Source: Scalindua sp964437425 (GTDB lineage Bacteria; Planctomycetota; Brocadiia; Brocadiales; Scalinduaceae). From it: a DNA stretch of 10,997 nucleotides. The notes beneath the pieces are model-generated. The model made no database searches, was not told where the DNA came from, and saw only the letters and a list, made by a program, of their open reading frames with translations. Both the position numbers and the translations under genes were made by a program. Below, piece after piece: positions 6,112-10,997 of the stretch (the stretch's first letter is position 1; every line of letters starts with the position of its first letter). The stretch lies in assembly GCA_964437425.1 (NCBI GenBank), contig CAYTGO010000084.1, positions 1 through 10,997 on the forward strand, given 5' to 3'.

Positions 6112-6738
6112 ATGAGTATTGGTGATGGTACTATAGAAATATATATCGGGCTTCCTGAGGAATATCTTCAGGAAGCAGCCGAACTCTTCTATGATTCATT
6201 TCAACAGAAGTTTTCTCCGATCATGAACACAAGGGAACAGGGCATCTCTTTCCTGCAGAAGCATCTGAATCCCAAGGGTACAATGGTTGCCGCAAGAGGA
6301 AAAGAGTTGCTGGGCATAGCAGGCTTACAGTACGAAGGATGCCATTTCTTCAGCCCTTCTGCATCTGACTTAGCTCGCGAATTTGGCTGGCTGAGAGGTA
6401 TTAAGAAAATGCTCAAGATGCGTCTGTTCAATTCGCCTGACCATAAAGGTGAATTGTACTTGAAGGCCGTTATGGTCCGCTCAGAAATGCAAGGCAGAGG
6501 AGTCGGCACACACCTGTTAACAGGTGTTACCGATTTTGCGTGGGCGCATGATTTCAGCACAATACGACTGGACGTCGTAGACACAAATCCTGACGCAAGA
6601 CGTTTTTATGAACAACAGGGTTTTGTCGCTACCAAAATTAGAAGATGCCCTCTACTTTTTCAGTTTTTATGCCGCGACATGGGGTTCTCATCAGCTATTA
6701 CAATGATCAAGAAAGTTTCGTCTCTATCTTCTCCCTAA
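6112..6738 (+). CDS. GNAT-family N-acetyltransferase
   Basis: The 208-residue protein carries the acetyl-CoA-binding core of the GNAT fold. A beta4 strand (LYLKAVMVRSEM) leads into the pyrophosphate-binding loop QGRGVG (127-132) and its helix, and the motif B region TNPDARRFYEQQGF (158-171) follows. The N-terminal part (about 8-80) has the usual beta1-alpha1-alpha2 arrangement, with LFYDSFQQKF as alpha1. The C-terminal tail (175-208) is longer than the minimal fold and contains two Cys. The substrate cannot be predicted. An in-frame TAA at 6100-6102 restricts the start to the ATG at 6112, yet no SD lies at normal distance: a purine-rich GGTAGGAAGG run ends about 30 bases away, inside the end of the small upstream gene. 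Translation may therefore be weak, leaderless or coupled. It ends convergently with argG. Confidence 0.9.
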   Translation: MSIGDGTIEIYIGLPEEYLQEAAELFYDSFQQKFSPIMNTREQGISFLQKHLNPKGTMVAARGKELLGIAGLQYEGCHFFSPSASDLAREFGWLRGIKKMLKMRLFNSPDHKGELYLKAVMVRSEMQGRGVGTHLLTGVTDFAWAHDFSTIRLDVVDTNPDARRFYEQQGFVATKIRRCPLLFQFLCRDMGFSSAITMIKKVSSLSSP

Positions 6739-6740
6739 TA

Positions 6741-6762
6741 GATTAAACGGTTTTATTTAATC
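6741..6762. terminator. AT-rich hairpin between convergent genes, possible weak bidirectional terminator
   Basis: GATTAAA (6741-6747) and TTTAATC (6756-6762) are perfect reverse complements with an 8-base loop, three bases after the acetyltransferase stop and 39 bases beyond the argG stop. The stem is AT-rich and no long T-run follows on either strand, so termination efficiency is doubtful. Its position between converging genes is the main support. Confidence 0.3.
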
Positions 6763-6800
6763 AGAAAACTCAGGAATAAGATTTAAGATACCTATACTTC

Positions 6801-8075
6801 TTATTTTTCCATTACGTCAGTCGGATTAACTTTGGGAGGCATGATTGAAGGGATTACTTCACCTTTCTTCAGTGCCTTAAGTTGAATCTGCGCCTGGGTC
6901 TTTGTAGCAAGACCGAAAATCTTGATAAAGCCAAGCGCCGCATTATGTTCAAAAGTATCCCCGGCATCATAAGTTGCCAGTGAATGGTCGTACAATGACA
7001 GAGGTGACTTTCTTCCAACAACAACACAGTTCCCCTTATAAAGTCTGAGACGAACCGTACCGACAACAAATCGCTGATTGCTTAAAATATAAGCTGCCAG
7101 ATCCTGGTGAAATGTTGAAAACCACAAACCGCTATAAACCATATCTGAATACTGAGTTGAAACCACCTCCTTAAACCGGTGAGTCTCTTTCGACATAACA
7201 ATTTCTTCAAGCGCCTGATGAGCTTTGTTGAGAACTATGGCGGCAGGTGATTCATAAATTTCTCTGGATTTTATACCAACAATACGATTCTCAAGATGAT
7301 CGATCCTCCCTACACCATTATCACCTGCTATCGTATTCAATTTGTCAATAAGGCTTATTCCATCTACCTCCTGCCCATTCAAGGTTAAAGGAATACCGTT
7401 TTCAAATCCTATTTCTATGTATGTCGGCTCATCAGGAGCATCCTTCGCGTTCTTTGTCATTTTATATATTTCTTCCGGTGGCTCTTCCCACGGGTCTTCA
7501 AGTATTCCGCATTCAATACTTCTCCCCCATATGTTCTCATCTATGCTGTAAGGATTTTTGGTAGTTACGTCAATGGGGATATTGTTTTCCCTGGCATAAA
7601 CCATTGACTCATCTCTCGTCATATTCCACTCTCGCAGTGGTGCAATTATCTGTAGTGATGGATCCAGCGTGTGTATGGCAACGTCAAATCTAACCTGATC
7701 ATTTCCTTTCCCTGTACAACCGTGAGCAACGGCACAAGCGCCTTCAGCTGCGGCAACATCAACCAGCAGTTTAGCTATCAACGGTCTTCCCAGTGCGGTC
7801 GCGAGAGGATATGTTCTCTCGTAAAGGGCTCCGGCCTGAAGCGCAGGAAAAAGAAAATAGTAAACGAAGACCTCTTTCGCGTCTATAATCATCGATTTGA
7901 TTGCGCCTGTCTTTATCGCTTTTTCCACTACCGGCTTCAGATCCTTGTCAGTCCCCAGATCAATGGTCAGTGCTATTACGTCCATGTCGTACTTGTCCTG
8001 TATCCACTTTATGGCAACAGAGGTATCAAGCCCGCCCGAATACGCCAAGACAACTTTCTTTCTATCGGTTCCCAT
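6801..8075 (-). CDS. argG: Argininosuccinate synthase
   Basis: This cytosolic enzyme joins citrulline and aspartate with ATP (giving AMP and pyrophosphate) to form argininosuccinate, the penultimate step of arginine biosynthesis. The N-type ATP pyrophosphatase P-loop AYSGGLDTS is at residues 11-19. The substrate-binding segments YERTYPLATALGRPLIAK (85-102) and HGCTGKGNDQVRFD (118-131) are intact. Further family segments such as NPYSIDENIWGRSIECG and the C-terminal SPLSLYDHSLATY are visible. At 424 residues it is slightly longer than the common ~400-residue bacterial type. The start is fixed by AAAGGAG (8081-8087 on the + strand, read on the minus strand) five bases upstream. It lies 36 bases after the small membrane-protein gene on the same strand, so the two probably share the promoter at 8622-8650. 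No other arginine genes are in the window. Confidence 0.97.
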   Translation of the reverse strand: MGTDRKKVVLAYSGGLDTSVAIKWIQDKYDMDVIALTIDLGTDKDLKPVVEKAIKTGAIKSMIIDAKEVFVYYFLFPALQAGALYERTYPLATALGRPLIAKLLVDVAAAEGACAVAHGCTGKGNDQVRFDVAIHTLDPSLQIIAPLREWNMTRDESMVYARENNIPIDVTTKNPYSIDENIWGRSIECGILEDPWEEPPEEIYKMTKNAKDAPDEPTYIEIGFENGIPLTLNGQEVDGISLIDKLNTIAGDNGVGRIDHLENRIVGIKSREIYESPAAIVLNKAHQALEEIVMSKETHRFKEVVSTQYSDMVYSGLWFSTFHQDLAAYILSNQRFVVGTVRLRLYKGNCVVVGRKSPLSLYDHSLATYDAGDTFEHNAALGFIKIFGLATKTQAQIQLKALKKGEVIPSIMPPKVNPTDVMEK

Positions 8076-8111
8076 TTTTTCTCCTTTGTTGTTATTTGAG
8101 TATCAATTATG

Positions 8112-8561
8112 TCAATTACTTAGTTTATTTTGTTTACGCTTTAAAAAAAAATCCCTGTATTTATTACTCCTGTCAGGTAAAGAACCTGCCGCTTTTAGCC
8201 TGATCATAGCCGGTATAGTCCTGGCAAGTGTTCTGGTTGCCCATATGCTGAATGCAAAACGAACTATCGGGCCAATAGATTTACTTAACAGGAAGTTGTA
8301 CATAAAATATGCAGCTAACAGCCCAAAGAAAACGGTTGCAATATATAAACATATTTTGCTTCCATAACGGATACCATAGCCTAACCCGATTATCACACAC
8401 CCTATGACAATGCTCTTTGTCCCATATCCCCTTGTTGAGAGAGAAACGATTCCCGAAATTGCAGCAATGCTCAGGCTTGTATAAAGAATTCCAAGGAAAA
8501 TCGTTAGATTTGCTGTAAGTCCAACCCTTTTTTCTGGAGTGAGTTTATCTCTGGAAACCAT
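8112..8561 (-). CDS. Small integral membrane protein of unknown function
   Basis: The ATG at 8561 is preferred over an adjacent upstream TTG (8564) because GGAAG lies nine bases before it. The product has 149 residues. A charged cytosolic-looking N-terminus (MVSRDKLTPEKR) is followed by hydrophobic segments at about 17-41, 48-64 and 68-91, with a shorter one near 96-107, giving three or four membrane spans. The C-terminal tail is strongly basic (RSNKYRDFFLKRKQNK), which by the positive-inside rule suggests it is cytosolic. Tyr/Gly-rich turns (TRGYGTKS, GYGIRYGSK) separate the spans. I do not recognise a family. It is the first gene of the probable unit with argG, but this need not imply a role in arginine metabolism. 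Confidence 0.78.
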   Translation of the reverse strand: MVSRDKLTPEKRVGLTANLTIFLGILYTSLSIAAISGIVSLSTRGYGTKSIVIGCVIIGLGYGIRYGSKICLYIATVFFGLLAAYFMYNFLLSKSIGPIVRFAFSIWATRTLARTIPAMIRLKAAGSLPDRSNKYRDFFLKRKQNKLSN

Positions 8562-8621
8562 CAAAGTCGTCTTCCGGCCTTCTCGTTTTCGCCAACATTC
8601 TTATAAAAATAACAAAATGAC

Positions 8622-8650
8622 ATGTTACCATCGCTATGAACATGAGTCAA
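8622..8650 (-). promoter_or_regulatory. Candidate sigma70-type promoter for the membrane protein-argG unit
   Basis: Read on the minus strand, TTGACT (8650-8645), a 17-base spacer and TAACAT (8627-8622) precede the ATG at 8561. The -35 matches consensus at five of six positions and the -10 at four of six. Transcription would start near 8615, giving a leader of about 55 bases. Confidence 0.5.
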
Positions 8651-8672
8651 AGAGAAATAAGAGGCTAAAAGC

Positions 8673-8702
8673 TTGAAAAGAGTGTTTATTTATGCATATA
8701 AT
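8673..8702 (+). promoter_or_regulatory. Strong sigma70-type promoter for the sensor gene
   Basis: TTGAAA (8673-8678), an 18-base spacer and a perfect TATAAT (8697-8702) lie upstream of the sensor gene; transcription would begin near 8709, leaving a leader of about 70 bases. This is the best promoter match in the window. Its -35 lies 22 bases from the -35 of the divergent promoter, so a regulator bound between them could affect both. Confidence 0.62.
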
Positions 8703-8778
8703 CACAAATGAGATGCAAACTCTATATTTTGTGTGACAAGGATAAAGGCATACACATAAGTATTGAAGATAGAACATT

Positions 8779-10997
8779 ATGAAAATTGCAAAATTTAACA
8801 CTTTAAGGTTTCAAATCATAATTGTGTCAGCACTGTTATTATTCGTATTGATTGTATTGTTAGGAATATCAATAAAAAGATCATTTGATGCGAAAAAACA
8901 GACAGAAGAATATGTAATAGTAAATAAAATTTCCGGTCTTCTGAATGCAGCAGCAGGATGGCAGGCCATTGAACGTGGATATGGTGCTACAATTATCGGA
9001 AGTGCTAAAGGTAATTCATCACCCTTCTTTCCAAAATTCCTTGAAATGGCAGAGAGAGGAGATTCCGGAGTTTTACAAATCGAGGAAGAGATAGAGAAAC
9101 TGTTACGTGTAAGAAGCAGCAATGTTTTCAAAAACATATTAAGCAAATGGCGAAAAGAATATGAATCTCTCGTATCTGCCCGCAACAAAATTGCCAGTAA
9201 TGACATTTCCAAAGACGAGTGGCTGGAGATTGCCACTCGTAACATTCGAAATGAATTTAATCTGCGCGACACCACTTTCGCACCTCATAAAACGGAAGAA
9301 AAAATACTCCATTTGAATAATGTCCTGCGTCCCAATATTGCAATATTATGCGAATATGCAGGACTGGAGCGTGCCCTTATCAGTAATACCATTGAATCTG
9401 GATTGCCTTTATCTCACAAAACCATGAATAGTATCAAACGCTATCGTTCCATAGTAGACCAATCTCTTGACCAGATACTGATCTTAAAAGACTCACCATC
9501 TACTTCAATCCGGATGAAGAAGACTATAGAGGTATTTGAGAAAGAATTTCTGCAATCATATCAGCTTTTAAAAGAAGAAGTTTTTTCATCGAGTAAGATA
9601 CTGGAAGAAAGGATAAAGAGAGTAAAAGAGAATCTAATTCATAAAAATGAAATCTTTAATAATTATTTACATGGAATAGAAACTGATTTGTTAAATATAA
9701 GTAAAAACAGGAACGTAATAGCGTTAGCAAGGTCTTTGAGTTTGAATGCAGAGGAAGATATAAGACTGCCTGAACAGCTGAGTGCTGTAGAAAATCTATT
9801 TGATAATTTTTCTCAAGTGAAAAGAGTTTATAAGCAGATTAGGTTTTTGGATAATATCGGGTATGAGCGGGTACGTGTTAATTTTGATGGTAATGTCACC
9901 AACATAATTCATGGTACGAAATTACAGGATAAGAGTGAAAGATATTATTTCAAAAAGTCTATAAATCTATCACAGGGAAGCATATATACTTCTCCGCTCG
10001 ATCTTAACATAGAACATGGAAGTGTTGAACTCCCATATTCGCCTGTAATGCGCTACATAACACCAGTTGTTGTAGACGGAGAGAAGGCAGGAATTATCGT
10101 TTTTAACTTGCTTGCAAATACTCCCTCTTTTTTGCATAAAATTACAGGAAATAAAGGTGAAACAGACTATATTTTAGCTAATCAAGATGGATTTTATCTT
10201 CATCATACAGATAACAAAAAAGAGTGGGGAATGATGGAGTTGCTCAACAAATCACATCATAACATAAGACAAGACTATCCTGATATTGCAAAACGAATCC
10301 TTTCCGGCAGGGAAGGGAGTGTGCATTTGGATTCTGGATCAGTGATTGTTTATAGACCGTTTTTCTTTAATCCTGAGACGAATACTGGAAATTTCTGGGT
10401 TCTTATCAAGCAAGTCAAAGGTGTGAATTATCCGGTAAGCGCATCAACCTGGTTTGACGAAGCAACGAAGGCAATCAATACTGGATTAGCTATCTCAAAT
10501 ATTGCCGGAGATGAGGCAAACACTATCATGTTGAAAATGGTATCTGCTGCAAAAAGAAATATGCTGATTAGTTATATTATTTTTAGTTTTGCAGTTTTTG
10601 TTTTCGTTTATTTTTCCAGATGGTCAAGAAATCGGGTTTTAATACCTATACAGAGATTAAGTAGGGCTACACAAAAAATAGCTGAAGGTGACCTTTCACA
10701 TAGGGCTGATGTTGAGCAAAGAGATGAGATTGGCGTCCTGTCCAATAATTTTAACATAATGACCGATAGACTTACGAATGACATCGCCGTGCGCAAACAA
10801 GCGGAAAAACGCCTTAGCGCTCAGTACTATGTGACAAAAGTATTAGCAGAATCTACCACCATTCAAGAAGCATCATCCAAAATTCTGCAAGCCATATGTA
10901 TGGCACTTGAGTGGGATCTTGGTGAAATCTGGAAACTTGATCAACAGGACGATGTATTGAGGTGTACGGAAATCTGGCATATCCCATCCATTGAAGT
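8779..10997 (+). CDS. Membrane sensor protein (NIT-like, double-Cache-like, HAMP, start of GAF), probably a sensor histidine kinase; 3'-truncated by the window edge
   Basis: The frame is open from the ATG at 8779 (in-frame TAG at 8770 just upstream) through 739 codons to the right edge. The ribosome site is weak (GAAG at 8765). TM1 is at about residues 11-32. Residues 35-260 are helical and resemble nitrate/nitrite-sensing (NIT) domains, with the paired motifs ERGYG (65-69) and EYAGLERALIS (192-202). Residues about 295-590 look like a double-Cache periplasmic sensor: a long helix with NISKNRNVIALARS (306-319), then IRFLDNIGYERVRVNF (354-369). TM2 is at 595-613. HAMP follows (about 615-669; IPIQRL and RDEIGVL), then a coiled linker and the beginning of a GAF-like domain (from about 680). 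The output domain is missing. No methyl-accepting helix follows HAMP, so a histidine kinase or cyclic-di-GMP enzyme is more likely than a chemoreceptor. Ligand specificity is inference. Confidence 0.88.
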   Translation, partial: MKIAKFNTLRFQIIIVSALLLFVLIVLLGISIKRSFDAKKQTEEYVIVNKISGLLNAAAGWQAIERGYGATIIGSAKGNSSPFFPKFLEMAERGDSGVLQIEEEIEKLLRVRSSNVFKNILSKWRKEYESLVSARNKIASNDISKDEWLEIATRNIRNEFNLRDTTFAPHKTEEKILHLNNVLRPNIAILCEYAGLERALISNTIESGLPLSHKTMNSIKRYRSIVDQSLDQILILKDSPSTSIRMKKTIEVFEKEFLQSYQLLKEEVFSSSKILEERIKRVKENLIHKNEIFNNYLHGIETDLLNISKNRNVIALARSLSLNAEEDIRLPEQLSAVENLFDNFSQVKRVYKQIRFLDNIGYERVRVNFDGNVTNIIHGTKLQDKSERYYFKKSINLSQGSIYTSPLDLNIEHGSVELPYSPVMRYITPVVVDGEKAGIIVFNLLANTPSFLHKITGNKGETDYILANQDGFYLHHTDNKKEWGMMELLNKSHHNIRQDYPDIAKRILSGREGSVHLDSGSVIVYRPFFFNPETNTGNFWVLIKQVKGVNYPVSASTWFDEATKAINTGLAISNIAGDEANTIMLKMVSAAKRNMLISYIIFSFAVFVFVYFSRWSRNRVLIPIQRLSRATQKIAEGDLSHRADVEQRDEIGVLSNNFNIMTDRLTNDIAVRKQAEKRLSAQYYVTKVLAESTTIQEASSKILQAICMALEWDLGEIWKLDQQDDVLRCTEIWHIPSIE

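Noticed and set aside
7897..8367. Plus-strand open frame spanning the argG start and the membrane-protein gene
   Set aside because: It runs antisense to the ArgG P-loop region and to the membrane protein; its hydrophobic composition is a mirror of those genes.
8811..9275. Open frame of 154 codons on the minus strand inside the sensor gene
   Set aside because: It lies antisense to a continuous coding frame with clear domain motifs, has no credible ribosome site, and its protein sequence is low-complexity Ser/Leu-rich.

Overview
The window is a gene-dense bacterial chromosome segment of moderate-to-low GC (roughly 40 % by eye), with short intergenic gaps and no rRNA, tRNA, CRISPR array, insertion sequence or phage gene that I can see. 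A lipoprotein signal next to a CXXCH haem site, a second exported protein and a two-transmembrane sensor point to a Gram-negative-type envelope with cytochrome c maturation. The ChaN-PDZ fusion, the class II cytochrome c lipoprotein and the nitrate/nitrite-sensing-like receptor would fit an anaerobic or nitrogen-cycling lineage such as an anammox planctomycete (Brocadiales) or a deltaproteobacterial relative. This is an impression, not a demonstrated assignment.

Layout. (1) Positions 1-6738 read rightward: a left-truncated ChaN-like haem-binding/PDZ protein; a TIGR01777/YfcH-type SDR epimerase; a class II cytochrome c-like lipoprotein; an exported helical protein of unknown function; a small helical cytosolic protein of unknown function; aspartate-ammonia ligase AsnA, with a likely promoter and leader of its own; a 200-residue protein with a degenerate zincin-like motif; a 56-residue small protein; and a GNAT acetyltransferase. 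(2) Positions 6801-8561 read leftward: an unknown small integral membrane protein followed by argininosuccinate synthase ArgG, probably one transcription unit. (3) From 8779 to the right edge, a large sensor protein (NIT-like helical domain, double-Cache-like domain, TM, HAMP, start of GAF) reads rightward and is cut by the window end. The 217-base gap between (2) and (3) carries two convincing back-to-back sigma70-type promoters. No gene-free stretch exceeds about 220 bases.

How the genes may work together. AsnA and ArgG are both ATP-to-AMP, aspartate-consuming ligases, and their stop codons lie about 1.7 kb apart on opposite strands, so the region has a nitrogen/aspartate metabolism flavour. 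The first part of the window has a haem/periplasmic redox flavour (ChaN-like protein, cytochrome c lipoprotein). The sensor could link periplasmic nitrogen oxyanions to signalling. I find no clear new multi-gene system. The items most worth following up are the cytochrome lipoprotein with its two unknown downstream neighbours, the RETAH protein with its small-ORF neighbour, and the two-domain sensor. Three genes run past or need correction at their ends: the first gene has no start in the window, the last has no end, and several starts are better placed at an internal ATG with a good Shine-Dalgarno (SD).
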